Shown: one piece after another, positions 1 to 11,034 of the stretch | Layout of the letters: each line of letters begins with the position of its first letter | Position numbering within the stretch: the stretch's first letter is position 1 | Source of the DNA: Amphiduros pacificus | Taxonomy: Eukaryota; Annelida; Polychaeta; Phyllodocida; Hesionidae | Direction: 5' to 3' | Assembly: GCA_949316495.1 (NCBI GenBank) | Contig: OX439012.1 | Coordinates: forward strand, 24,338,666 to 24,402,665 | DNA: 64,000 bases | Program-made: the position numbers and the translations under genes | The notes under the pieces: model-generated | The model's database searches: none | Told to the model about the DNA's origin: nothing | What the model saw: only the letters and a program-made list of their open reading frames with translations

Positions 1-1606
1 ATTCTAGGTTATTTTGACATTTCAAAAAAATTAATCGGACAATTATTAAGTGCGTGAAAAGCACTTGAAAAAGGAGAAGGAGCCTAAAAATAGTATTGAA
101 TTCAAGCTCCACCAACTATTTTGAATCCCATTGAAGCAATAAATAATGTTTCGATTTTCACATATAAACTATCACATCCAGCTAGAATTCTATGCTCTTC
201 TCATGATTTTAGGTGTCTGTAAAAGTCAAAAATCACATATTATAATGAGGTTTCAATATGATAATTAAGTCATGTGACCAGATTAAAGAATACATTTTTC
301 AGAATTGAAATCTTTTGAGCTTTCCATAGATGTGTCAAACATGCTGATCGGTGTAGTGTTGAAACCTTAATCAAAAACTCTTTTGATCAATCTTAACAAT
401 CTCCAAAACTGAAGAGTTCACCAACCAAAAGTATGGAGAGCTGTGCCTGTGTGATGATGATTTCTTACAAAGCAAAGCTCAGGACAGTCATGTAAAAAGT
501 ATGGAGATTTTGCCAAGTATGGAGATTTTGTTTGAACGATATAATCTTCAATACAATACAAAAAGGTAGAACAGACAGTGAAGTTCACAATACTATCACA
601 ATACTATCAGATGTTAGTTTCATAGGGAGTAAATGTGTTGATATATACTCAACAAGTTCACTCAAAACAAAAATCAAGCCGAATGCTGGTTGAGAATGTG
701 CCTGATTTCTCTTAAGGGAAGTACAGTGTATTTAGTACACATCATGTTTGACGAAAATCAACAATATTATTAAATGGTCTGTGCGCATAGCAAGCAATGA
801 ATTATTTCATTCCTGGCTGGATCTGTAGTAAAGCGCTCATCATATAATACAATAGCTGGTGTTGTGTATATAGCAATGCATTTCTGCAGCTGCAACATTT
901 CTGGGAGTCTGTGGAAGCCATATCTATATTTTTACAAAACTTAAGTTATGAACACACACAAAGGAATCTAAATCTATCTTTTCTTTTTCAAAGCATGGAA
1001 TTATATTGAAAATGGAGAATAAAGAAATTCCACCAAGCCTCTTATTTTCATATCTGGTTTTCATGATGTTTTCATTGATATCTCTGGTGTAGAAAAAGGA
1101 TGTCCTACTACCAAGCAATAGTGATGATGTATTTCTATGCTTCAGACCATGTAAAATCTATATTCATTAATAATCGAAGTTTACTTCAGATTTTATCAAT
1201 TTTTCCACCAAACCACCTGTTCACTGTACAGCAGTCTCAATTTACTTAAATTATCGTGCATAGCTTCATTGATAAGTACTACAATCCTTGATCACTCTGT
1301 CATACATGTAGATTTCAGTGTACATATATCAGCTGAAAAAGGAAATGAAAAGGGTCAGGAAAATATTATCACACATGTTAATAATAACAATGTCAAGGGA
1401 AATAATATTTTCAGAAACAGAAAGTATAGGTTTGAACACGCACGTGATCTCTTTATGTCAAGTAAATGTTAGAAAAGAATAATTATGAATAATTTAATTG
1501 GCATGACAGTCACGAGCATAGAAAACCAAAGTGAAATTGATTTGTTATATTTTCAGATTAATCACCAATGAAATGGATAAATGAATATGTTAATGACAGA
1601 AAAATA
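1..1606. other. Intergenic, no gene recognised
   Basis: AT-rich sequence with only short open frames and no recognisable domain on either strand. Positions about 605-745 resemble 56,185-56,310 (shared stretches such as GATGTTAGTTTCATAGGGAG and TGATTTCTCTTAAGGG), so part of this stretch belongs to a dispersed or duplicated repeat. Confidence 0.5.
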
Positions 1607-1692
1607 TTTGATAAGTGCCTAAGAAAAACATAAAGAGAACACAACAGTTTTATTTGATAAGTGCCTGAGAAAAACATAAAGAGAACACAACA
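1607..1692. repeat. 46-bp direct duplication
   Basis: A block starting TTTGATAAGTGCCTRAGAAA and ending in AACACAACAG occurs twice in direct tandem with almost no divergence. It directly precedes the LINE remnant and is probably a recent slippage duplication. Confidence 0.75.
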
Positions 1693-2880
1693 GAAGCCAA
1701 GGTATATGATAATGGTGGACAATGTACTGATAACAATGAAGTTGCACTTGATTAATGGAGGTAAGACTTTAGCTAGTTGTTAAACAAACTGAATAATGAT
1801 GATTTTGATGATAAATTTTACAATTTTACAACAGCATGAAAGGGAATTGGAGCATGATAATAATATTGAGGTTAATTATGATATGAATGCTCCTAGTATA
1901 TAATTATAAATGAAGGAAATACAGTCCTTTGTTGGGAAATTTAAATGTCAGAAGGCAACAGGGATAGATAGAATACCAAATGGAATTTTAAAGAAAAGAT
2001 ATGTTATTGTAACTTGACATAGATTACTTAAAATATTTTTTGAAACCACTATTTACCCACTGTTTGGCATAAGGCTGTTATTAACCCTATACCAAAGAGT
2101 TCATCAAAGGACCCTATTGTCCCACTGAACTATAGAGGTCTTAGTTTCTTATTATATTAAGGAATGTTTGTTGTGAAACATTCAACAAAATGTTTGATGC
2201 AAATGTGGGCTATTCATCAGGAGTTTGGGGATATAAAAGTTATGTGCCAGCATATAAGTAATGTTAGAGAACATATAATTATAATTCGTCTCTGGAATAG
2301 GCTAATAGATATGGATTAACAGAGACTAACAAGAAGAATGTTTAATGGGATTATAGGATGTGTAAAAATTGGTCATATGAGTTGCAACAAATATTATATT
2401 CAGTGAATCTGAATAATATTTATAATGACAAAATATATGTCCAATAGAGGCAAAGTTCAAAGAACAAGAGAATAACAAATGGAAATTATTTACTTCTTAA
2501 ACCTACGTTACATACATATATTTCATTCAAAGATAGCATATGTAAAGAGAATTACATAAAACACAGTCATAACAGAAAACATTATTCTTTATCTGCTCAA
2601 TTTCGAATGGGAATTCTAACACTACATATTGAAACATGTAGATTTGTAGGATTAAAATCAGAGGAAAGAATATGTAATCTATGTAACACAGGTGAAACAG
2701 AATCAGATCTGAAGTACATTCTGTGTGCATTTGTGATCTTTATTCTCAATTGAGAAAGAATATGTTGGAAAAAATAGATTATCCTGAATTAAATGAAATG
2801 TCAAATGAAACTAAGCTTAAGTATATTATGACATATTATTGGAAAGTATTAAGTACATTTATAGTTAATGCTTGAGAAAT
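1693..2880 (+). mobile_element. LINE-A remnant, reverse transcriptase and C-terminus
   Basis: A decayed non-LTR retrotransposon of the same family as the long copy at 33.9-40.1 kb. Translated pieces line up in order with that copy. First comes the linker before the RT (VYDNGGQCTDNNE against VYDVNGNVCED). Then come the RT start (KATGIDRIPNGIL against KAPGIDSIPNEVL), the IPKSS.KDP.VPLNYRG block near 2,085-2,140, and a C-terminal CNLCNTGE zinc-knuckle-like motif near 2,670-2,700. The catalytic centre region is deleted and there are several stops and frame changes. The 5' end is truncated, and SINE-A lies just downstream. Confidence 0.8.
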
Positions 2881-2918
2881 GCATACCAATAATTTATATC
2901 AAAGTACACAGGTTCCAG

Positions 2919-3110
2919 TTTTGTTTGTTTGTTTGGGGTTTTACATCACTTTCAACATTATTTCAGTCATTTCGTGATGAGACCTACTTGTAGCAGATAT
3001 AGTGCTGCCTCACTGAATTGTCATGTCGCAGGTCCTTGACATGACAACCCACCCGGTCACAGATTTACAAGGACAACGGGTTAACCCTTTAGGCACGGAC
3101 CTCAGCTCAT
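2919..3110 (-). mobile_element. SINE-A copy, 5'-truncated
   Basis: The minus-strand tail and body of the tRNA-derived SINE-A family. It begins with the (GTTT)n tail complement, followed by the conserved block TCATTTCGTGATGAGACCTA, and stops before the tRNA-like head. It is flanked by the 12-bp target-site duplication CACAGGTTCCAG at 2,907-2,918 and 3,111-3,122, so this is an independent 5'-truncated insertion. Confidence 0.9.
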
Positions 3111-3376
3111 CACAGGTTCCAGCTAATGAAAAATAATGTAATGTGATAATGTGAAGTGGTTGATAAATCCTAAGGGGCTAGGTTTAATCGACAAAGTGTT
3201 TATTTTAAATATAAAAAAATTATGTAAAATTGTAAGCCATACCACTATAAAGAAAATAAAAACATACAAACATACAAACAACATACAACATACATTATTG
3301 CCCATTTTATTTTGTTCAAAAAATCCAGTTTTGGGTGTTTATACATGGAATATGTAACAAACTCAAGTTAAAGTGA

Positions 3377-3605
3377 TTAAGACCTTTTAGGTGTTGGCCC
3401 ACCAGCCTCCCAAGGACCACCAGAACCTCCTGGATCACCAGGACCACCAGGACCCCCTGGTCCGCCACGTGATCGAAACTTTTTTCTGTAGGTGTAGCAG
3501 GTATTTCAGTAGTAGGCCCACCAGGCCCCCCAGGACCACCAGGCCCCCCAGGACAACCAGGCCCACCAGGCCCACCAGGTCCACCAGGCGATCTAGGCCT
3601 TTGTT
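3377..3605 (-). pseudogene. Decayed 3' end of the GGP-repeat gene
   Basis: Downstream of the present stop at 3,606, the minus strand still carries two further repeat units of the same design: GGP runs, then a [11 protein letters not shown] linker. They are now separated from the main frame by a TAA and by two single-base frame changes, one near 3,590 and one near 3,480. The last unit reads in frame as [14 protein letters not shown] followed by TAA at 3,377-3,379. This looks like the ancestral C-terminus, and its GGPWE echoes the SPGGPWE near the N-terminus. An AATAAA signal on the minus strand lies at 3,306-3,311. An assembly error in the homopolymers could mimic the frame changes. Confidence 0.55.
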
Positions 3606-6600
3606 TTAAGGTGTAGCAGGTATTTCAGTTGTAGGCCCACCGGGACCGCCAGGCCCGCCAGGCCCCCCAGGACCTCCAGGACCACCAGGCCCACCAGGCC
3701 CTCCTGGTCCACCAGGTAATCCAGGCCTTTTATTTGTAGGTGTAGCAGGTATTTCAGTAGTAGGCCCACCGGGACCACCAGGCCCGCCAGGCCCCCCAGG
3801 ACCTCCAGGACCACCAGGACCACCAGGACCACCAGGGCCCCCAGGCCCCCCAGGTCCACCAGGTGATCCAGGCCTTTTTTTTGTAGGTGTAGTAGGTATT
3901 TCAGTTGTAGGACCACCAGGACCGCCAGGCCCGCCAGGCCCCCCAGGACCTCCAGGACCACCAGGCCCACCAGGCCCTCCTGGCCCACCAGGTGATCCAG
4001 GCCTTTTTTTTGTAGATGTTGTAGGTATTTCAGTAGTAGGACCACCAGGACCGCCAGGCCCGCCAGGCCCGCCAGGCCCCCCAGGACCTCCAGGACCACC
4101 AGGCCCACCAGGGCCCCCAGGCCCCCCAGGTCCACCAGGTGTTCCAGGCTTTTTTTTTGTAGGTGTAGCAGGTATTTCAGTAGTAGGCCCACCGGGACCG
4201 CCAGGCCCGCCAGGCCCCCCAGGACCTCCAGGACCACCAGGACCACCAGGACCACCAGGGCCCCCAGGCCCCCCAGGTCCACCAGGTGTTCCAGGCTTTT
4301 TTGTAGGTTTAGTAAGTATTTCAGTAGTAGGCCCACTGGGACCACTAGGACCGCCAGGCCCCCCAGGACCTCCAGGACCACCAGGACCACCAGGCCCACC
4401 AGGGCCCCCAGGCCCCCCAGGTCCACCAGGTGTTCCAGGCTTTTTTTTTGTAGGTGTAGCAGGTATTTCAGTAGTAGGCCCACCGGGACCGCCAGGCCCG
4501 CCAGGCCCCCCAGGACCTCCAGGACCACCAGGACCTCCTGGACCACCAGGCCCCCCAGGACCTCCAGGCCCACCAGGTGTTCCAGGCCTTTTTGTTGTAG
4601 GTGTTGATCCATCAGTACCACCAGTAACTCCAGGCCTTTTTGTCGGACGTGTTGGCCCATCAGGACCACCAGGACCTCCAGGACCACCAGGACCACCAGG
4701 ACCACCAGGACCTCCAGGACCTCCAGGCCCACCAGGTGATCCAGGCCTTTTTGTTGTAGGTGTTGATCCATCAGTACCACCAGTAACTCCAGGCCTTTTT
4801 GTCGGACGTGTTGGCCCATCAGGACCACCAGGACCTCCAGGACCACCAGGACCACCAGGACCACCAGGACCTCCAGGACCTCCAGGCCCACCAGGTGATC
4901 CAGGCCTTTTTGTTGTAGGTGTTGATCCATCAGTACCACCAGTAACTCCAGGCCTTTTTGTCGGACGTGTTGGCCCATCAGGACCACCAGGACCTCCAGG
5001 ACCACCAGGACCACCAGGACCACCAGGACCTCCAGGACCTCCAGGCCCACCAGGTGATCCAGGCCTTTTTGTTGTAGGTGTTGATCCATCAGTACCACCA
5101 GTAACTCCAGGCCTTTTTGTCGGACGTGTTGGCCCATCAGGACCACCAGGACCTCCAGGACCACCAGGACCACCAGGACCACCAGGACCTCCAGGACCTC
5201 CAGGCCCACCAGGTGATCCAGGCCTTTTTGTTGTAGATGTTGATCCATCAGTACCACCAGTAACTCCAGGCCTTTTTGTCGGACGTGTTGGCCCACCAGG
5301 ACCACCAGGACCTCCAGGACCACCAGGACCACCAGGACCACCAGGACTTCCAGGACTTCCAGGCATCTTTGTTGGGTGTGTTGTCCCATCAGGCCTGCCC
5401 GGACCTCCAGGCCTTTTTGTCGGACGTGTTGGCCCACCAGTATCACCAGGACCACCAGGCCCCCCAGGACCTCCAGGACCACCAGGACCACCAGGACCTC
5501 CAGGACCACCAGGACCACCAGGTGATCCAGGCCTTTTTGTTGTAGGTGTTGATCCATCAGTACCACCAGTAACTCCAGGCCTTTTTGTCGGACGTGTTGG
5601 CCCACCAGGACCACCAGAACTTCCAGGACTTCCAGGACTTCCAGGCATCTTTGTTGGGTGTGTTGTCCCATCATGCCTGCCCGGACCTCCAGGCCTTTTT
5701 GTCGGAAGTGTTGGCCCACCAGTATCACCAGGACCACCAGGACCTCCAGGTATTCCTGCAGTTAAATCGGTCATTTTTGTTGTCAGCTCCCAGGGACCTC
5801 CAGGCGATATAGTTATAGGTTCAGCAGTAACAACAGGTCTTTCTAGTGTAGGCCTCTTCTCAGGTTCAGCTTCCGTTACACCAGATATTTGTGTTGTAGG
5901 CTCACTAGGCTCTCCAGTTCCTGTTGATTTAATTGGTTCTATTAATCTATAACACAATCAACATATTTGCTTTCCTATGTTTAATGCTTATTATTAGCTT
6001 TTACTATGAGAGTTTTGTGATGAATAAAACGTTTTTTGCAGCTGCATATAATTGTGTATGCTATCAAATAATTACTTAATATATTAACATTAGGTGGAAC
6101 AGGGACACTTCATACAGAGGATTACAGCTGTGTGAAATGTTTTGTTGACTGTTGCTCAGTGAACAAAAAGTATGGCGACACTATATTTCATTGATAAATA
6201 GCAACATCATCATAAATAGTGCACCTTTAAAATATACCAAAATCAACTAAATAGGTAACATATTTCTGTTCAGAGGGGATCAGGTTTTATGTATCCAGAA
6301 ACGTTTATGAAAACTCAATTGAAGAACATCTTGTCTGCAGATTGTATCACTTTCTCTCCACAAAATGCTATTGTAAAACAGTTGAACAAGCAATTATACA
6401 GATTTTTCATGTTAACCATTTAAATAGCATTGTCAATAAGTTCAGTGTAATGACTACTGTAATAAATCTTGTCGTACCAATCAATTAAAATTCCTTGTAA
6501 ATACTAATAACTTTTAAAAAGCATGTAAACAGACCACTTACTTTTATTCTCCATGTGGCAAATTCGCATTAAAGCAAACATGATGAGCAGAAGAAGAAAT

Positions 6601-6611
6601 GAGACTTTCAT
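3606..6611 (-). CDS. Secreted Gly-Gly-Pro repeat (collagen-like) protein
   Basis: Two exons can be modelled. Exon 1 (6,611-6,542) encodes [20 protein letters not shown], a clear signal peptide, and ends in GTAAGT in phase 1. Exon 2 (5,938-3,606) joins in frame at an AG directly before AACCAATT. An AG 8 bases upstream is a better-placed acceptor but gives an immediate stop. The total is about 800 aa. After a roughly 75-residue Thr/Glu/Pro-rich segment, the protein is long GGP runs separated by two kinds of linker. Six linkers contain GVTGGTDGS within Thr/Lys/Pro-rich sequence, and seven are of the [16 protein letters not shown] type. Every third residue is Gly, as in collagen, but X is also Gly, there are no propeptide or NC1 domains, and there is no Cys in the repeats. 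Linkers are rich in Thr and Pro, as in O-glycosylated mucin-like spacers. An extracellular structural, adhesive or matrix role is inferred. I do not recognise a specific family. Confidence 0.7.
4603..5238 (-). repeat. Four homogenised 159-bp coding units
   Basis: Within the GGP gene the landmark GTTGATCCATCAG recurs at 4,603, 4,762, 4,921, 5,080 and 5,239, an exact 159-bp (53-codon) period. The four units are nearly identical even at synonymous positions. Each encodes one GSP, eight GGP, one DGP and the 23-residue Thr/Lys linker. This homogeneity implies recent unequal exchange or conversion while the reading frame was kept. The next unit, at 5,548, is spaced 309 bp away and differs. Confidence 0.9.
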
Positions 6612-6834
6612 TTTTGCTATATTAGTTGATGCTATTGTATTCTCCAAGTGAAGTTATAAACTGATCATCAAACTTAATAATTGTCCAAATATACCACTTC
6701 AGGCTTTTCGGGTATCATATATATTACAGGGCCAATATTTGTCCCCAGTTGGAATGAACATGTAAAAGATAAACATGACGCATCCCTGTTCTGGCATGAT
6801 ATTTGGGTCCTTAAAGGCAAATCACATCATGGTG

Positions 6835-7338
6835 GCCACGGGCTGTGGCGCAGTTAGTTAGAGCGCCAGCTTATTAGCACCAGTTCCTCTGGGTTCGACC
6901 CCTGGCCATGCCGACATTGAATTCATGATACAATTTTACAAATTTCACACAATTTTACAAATTTCACACATAACAATTCAGTGAGGCAGCACTGTATCTG
7001 CTTCTAGTAGCTGCTAGCACTCTATTCAATCTATCTAAATTACGGTGACCTTTATGAGTGTATACCAAATACAATACTGACTTTTGACATTCATATCAAA
7101 TATATCAGTCCAAATCAAACAGCAACATTTCAATATCTAGAAACGTCTCCATGGGCCAATACAACCTGGCCACTGGTCGTGGCGCAGTTGGTAAGAGCGC
7201 CAGCTTATCATCTGGGTTCGATCCCCAGTCACCTCGAGTCCATGACAATTCAGTAAGGTAGCACTTTATCTGTAAAAGTAGGTCTTATCACGAAATGACT
7301 GAAATAATGTTGAAATTGTTGTAAAACCCTAAAGAAAC
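6835..7338 (+). mobile_element. Dimeric SINE-A composite
   Basis: A 504-bp insertion bounded by the 12-bp duplication CACATCATGGTG (6,823-6,834 and 7,339-7,350). It contains two tRNA-like heads. One is at 6,840-6,915 (A box GTGGCGCAGTTAGTTAGAGC, B box GGTTCGACCCC). The second is at 7,174-7,245 (GTGGCGCAGTTGGTAAGAGC, GGTTCGATCCCC), followed by the SINE-A 3' body. Between them is a 150-bp linker (about 7,018-7,171) that recurs with the second head at 14,528-14,836. The outer duplications indicate that the dimer was inserted as one unit. Confidence 0.8.
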
Positions 7339-7344
7339 CACATC

Positions 7345-7692
7345 ATGGTGCAATGGCAGAAGTGGTGAGATGAACAAGAGCTAAGTATCACTATGCAAAG
7401 AGATTTGCTATTAAAGAGAAAATATATTATAAGTAAAAGGATGGTGGAAGCCATTAGTTCAGGTAATAATTGTAATCTGTGGGAAGAGGTTAGGTAGATG
7501 AAGAAAGCTATTGCTAATGTAATGGATGGTATAGCTGAACTGTTTTCAAATAAATGTAATGAATTGTATAATTCTGTTGGTTATGATGAAAACACCTCTC
7601 AAGCTGGACATAAAACAGGGTATAAAATGTTAACGCAAATTGCTGTAACCTTCTGTATGGTATTAATGTTCTTAACAATACTAAGGCATTAG
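7345..7692 (+). mobile_element. LINE fragment between endonuclease and RT
   Basis: An open frame reading RYAKRFAIKEKIYYKSKRMV, then NLWEEVR, a TAG, and KKAIANVMDG with SNKCNELYNSVGYDE. This composition is typical of the linker preceding the RT in invertebrate LINEs. No catalytic motif remains. It starts directly after the dimeric SINE's target duplication, so the SINE landed at or in this relic. The family assignment is not firm. Confidence 0.5.
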
Positions 7693-7741
7693 CCAGAATG
7701 AAGTAAAATGGTGAAGATAGAGGTGTCTTCAGATAGAGGTG

Positions 7742-7815
7742 TCTACATCACTTTCAACATTATTTCAGTCATTCATTTTGTGACTCATTTTGAGACCGAC
7801 TTATGGCAGATATGC
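7742..7815 (-). mobile_element. SINE-A 3' tail fragment
   Basis: The sequence ACATCACTTTCAACATTATT followed by a degraded TCATTT.GTGA.GAGACC block matches the 3' body of SINE-A in minus orientation. Neither the tRNA head nor the tail repeat is preserved. Confidence 0.6.
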
Positions 7816-9813
7816 GTGGCCTTTCAGCAGATGAGTATACTGTCCAGGAATAGATAAGGTTGGTAAGGAAAGCCTTTTTTCAAATTCAGCCCTCCAGTTG
7901 ATCTAGTTGATCTAAATCACAATCCAAATTACAATCCAAACATAAAAAGAGTGAAATAAAATGAATTTGCGAAAAGGTTTTTGAATAAGTATTCAGTTCT
8001 AGATATCTCACAAAAGACGTAATGCTTTTTATTTCTCCTTACAGTATCATAATGCCACCTGCTTACCCACACACAAAACCAGATTGATGACATGATTAGA
8101 ACAGTCTGGGTAACAGTCCAATGATTACTAGGCTACTGGATAGTCGGGCTAGTGAGAGGACATTTACACTAGCCCAAATCAAAGTGCACAAGCCCAAGTC
8201 ATACTGTACTTGTTTGGCCAATTAATTTTTAGATTAATCAAATGACAAAAGGACATATTTGCCAATATTTGAAAATTCATGATTTGCTACAAGACGGTCG
8301 GGATAGCATCGCTTGCCCGAAAGTGCATTTACTAGTCTGGGAATATGGGCTAATGTGAAAATCCCGGACTGTTTGCATTAGACTGATTTCATCTGATATA
8401 ATTAAACACAGGAAAGTATCTATTTTAGAAACTCAACCGAACAGATTATCAAAAGATCTTCGAGAAAAAGCAAGATTTTTTTTTCATCAATTCTTTGTTC
8501 ATCACACACAAACCTAAATAAAAAACTAAATCATGCATTCAACACTGACCATTTTTCTAAACTGAGGATGTGAAAACAAACATGGAAACACTAAAAGCAA
8601 AAAAAAAACCCAGATGACTTTGGAAACCATGTTTATGAAGGCAGATCCAATTACTTCCAGACCATTTCCAGTACTTCAACTAATTTTGAGGGAATGACTC
8701 CTACTCAGGTGATCAGATTACAAATCATTGGTTAATTTGATTTATTAAATATAGATTCAGCATTATGCAATTAAAATTATAATTCTCATTAAAGGCTCAT
8801 ACATTATGAATGATCCTTTGGCAGTAGCCCTGGTAATATAATAATTAATTTTCCTATATAGCTATAGATATCAGCCAAGCATTCAAAAATGTTATTAGTT
8901 ATTTTCATGAATTCATAACAGATGATACTTTCTAAACTTTTATAAGTTAAAAGATTATTCCACTCCAGTGACTATAATGTTTGCAATGAAGACCAAGAAA
9001 TAAAAAAAAATCCACATGATCCAAATATAGTGCTCGAAGTTACACAACTGCAGGTAGCAGCTGTGAATAGCAGCTGTGAATAGCAGCTGTGACCCGCAGT
9101 TCATCAGTGTTCACCCATGTAGCATGCAGTTTGGAATTATGCAGTGTTCTAATTATATGACAGAAAACCAGGCAATTATCCAGTATCCAATGTGTTTGGG
9201 CAGTAATGAATGCATGATATATTTAAAGCTATCTGACACCACAGCCAATGGTGCCTCATGTTTTTAGAATATCACTCTGTCCAGCTAAATACAATCATCG
9301 ATTTCTTTAAAACATTGTTCCATAATTATTTGAATACAAACAGAGTTAAGGATCACAATTCTTTGAGTCTGACAAGTCTTTGTCAAATAGTGCCTTCGTT
9401 CCATTAAGATTTACTAAAGCTCCTGAAACAGAAGATTTTTCAGAATTTCCTTAATGGGCCGATTGCTGATCGCCATATTGTATTAAGTTCCCCCATTGAA
9501 AAGTACACACCGGAACTGTACATCTTTAATCGGAACCACAACTGTGCAATTCCTCTGTATTTAATCAATGACGATAGGCAGGGGCCTATAGATTTGACCA
9601 GTATCATGGGATTTCTTGTTGAGGGCATCATAAATCATAAATAACATAACATAAATCTGATAATGTAAATAGCTTTTAGTAAGTAAATCCTTTACTTAAA
9701 AAACATTGATAGCACAGTTATGTATTGTGGGGAAAATTACACCATTTGCCATCACAATAGAATGTTCACATTACATTATTCCATTTCAGGTTTATCAATA
9801 TTTTCACCTCTAA
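7816..9813. other. Intergenic; one possible orphan exon
   Basis: No gene can be defined. Around 9,440-9,635 the plus strand is open for about 65 codons, reading NGPIADRHIVLSS, IEKYTPELYIFNRNHN and AIPLYLINDDRQGP, with a composition more protein-like than the surroundings. It has no convincing splice sites or recognised domain and may be a repeat relic. A three-copy GTGAATAGCAGCT motif lies at 9,060-9,090. Confidence 0.35.
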
Positions 9814-9817
9814 TTAA

Positions 9818-11030
9818 AGCATTGGTGAAACCTGACTTTCAGACACATTTTCTTTACATAACATGAATGTTTATACCCTAAACAGTGCTTTTATGTAGTA
9901 GTACCCAAAATATTCTCTGTTAACAAATTTCTGTGGCACTTGAAAGTTGATCAGTTGTCTGCTAAAACCTACACCAGCAATTGAACACTTTGTCAACTAG
10001 CTTTGTTTAGCTGGTATGTGATCTTGTGTAAACACCTAATGAGTTACCAGTTGTGCACCTGTCCAGCTTGGGAAACAGGGTGAAGATGTTTTGTACAATT
10101 TATCAATTTATTGCCAGGAGTATACTTCAGAACAACATAAGATTATTTTAATATTATTTGAATCAATGAAATAACTCATGGCCGTGAAAAATATTTTATG
10201 GTTGTGACAAATATCTTATGGTTGTGAAAGATATATCATTTATGGGAAAAGTATACTATTTATTTGAAAAGTATCTTATGCATATGAAAACCTTTCTGTC
10301 AAAAAGGGAAGACATGACTCAAAGGTTGCATGGAATCCCCCTTAACTTGAAGGCCGTGATATTGAAAAAGTGACATTAAACCCTTTGATCACTGGTTTGG
10401 CCTTAAATCACAATGACTTTGAATGGCAAAACTGTGAATGCTGATAATTGGTATCAGTAAAATTTATGATATGACCCTCTTTGATGAAATTTGGAGTTTT
10501 TCACACCATTGAATGGGAAGACATCAAAGGCTGCTCGGATTCCACCTTAAAAGCTGGGCTGTATAGAATTTTTTTAAACTTTTTTTTGCAAACATATATA
10601 ATATAAAAAATAATGATTTCTTCATTTATAACTTCATAAATATTCATCCGTTTTTAATAAATTTACCACCAAAAGAAAGCCAAGAAAAGGCACTATCATC
10701 ATGATAAGTATTATCTTCCAATTCATTCTCTAAATAGTGGGAAAAAATGGCCAAAAATGTGTTGCTCCAATTTTGACAATTGGTAAACAACACCTCCTAT
10801 GACTTACGGAGCCCCCTGACAGTTCAAAGGTCAAGGTCACACAACACACTTCCTGTTTAGTCCTGGCAGTACTTGGTGGTCACAAAAAATCATAATTCTC
10901 AGGGCAGATGTTCTTTAGTGGATTTCAGATAGATAGCCTGTATGTATGTCAATTTTAAGATCATATATTGTTTTCAGATACCTTAAACCACTGTAAAATT
11001 GCCTGCAACTTTCCAGGTTTCACCAATGCT
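9818..11030 (+). mobile_element. TTAA-element copy 1 (piggyBac-like, non-autonomous)
   Basis: A 1,213-bp element with 17-bp perfect terminal inverted repeats, AGCATTGGTGAAACCTG at the left and its complement at the right. It is flanked by TTAA on both sides (9,814-9,817 and 11,031-11,034). It has no transposase frame. Internal landmarks are a run of GTTGTGA-AATAT-type motifs at 10,180-10,280, a TCAAAAAGGGAAGACATGAC segment and a GACTTACGGAGCCCCCTGAC block. The TTAA duplication is characteristic of the piggyBac superfamily, but the termini lack the usual CCY start, so the superfamily is inferred. Confidence 0.85.
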
Positions 11031-11034
11031 TTAA

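Noticed and set aside
3593-5737. A second very long minus-strand frame rich in Val/Leu/Glu over the GGP gene
   Set aside because: The repeat has no stops in several phases. Only the GGP phase joins the signal-peptide exon and has a sensible protein composition.
7498-7692. Stand-alone small membrane protein gene
   Set aside because: The upstream sequence continues the same kind of coding text across a stop, and its composition matches LINE linker regions.
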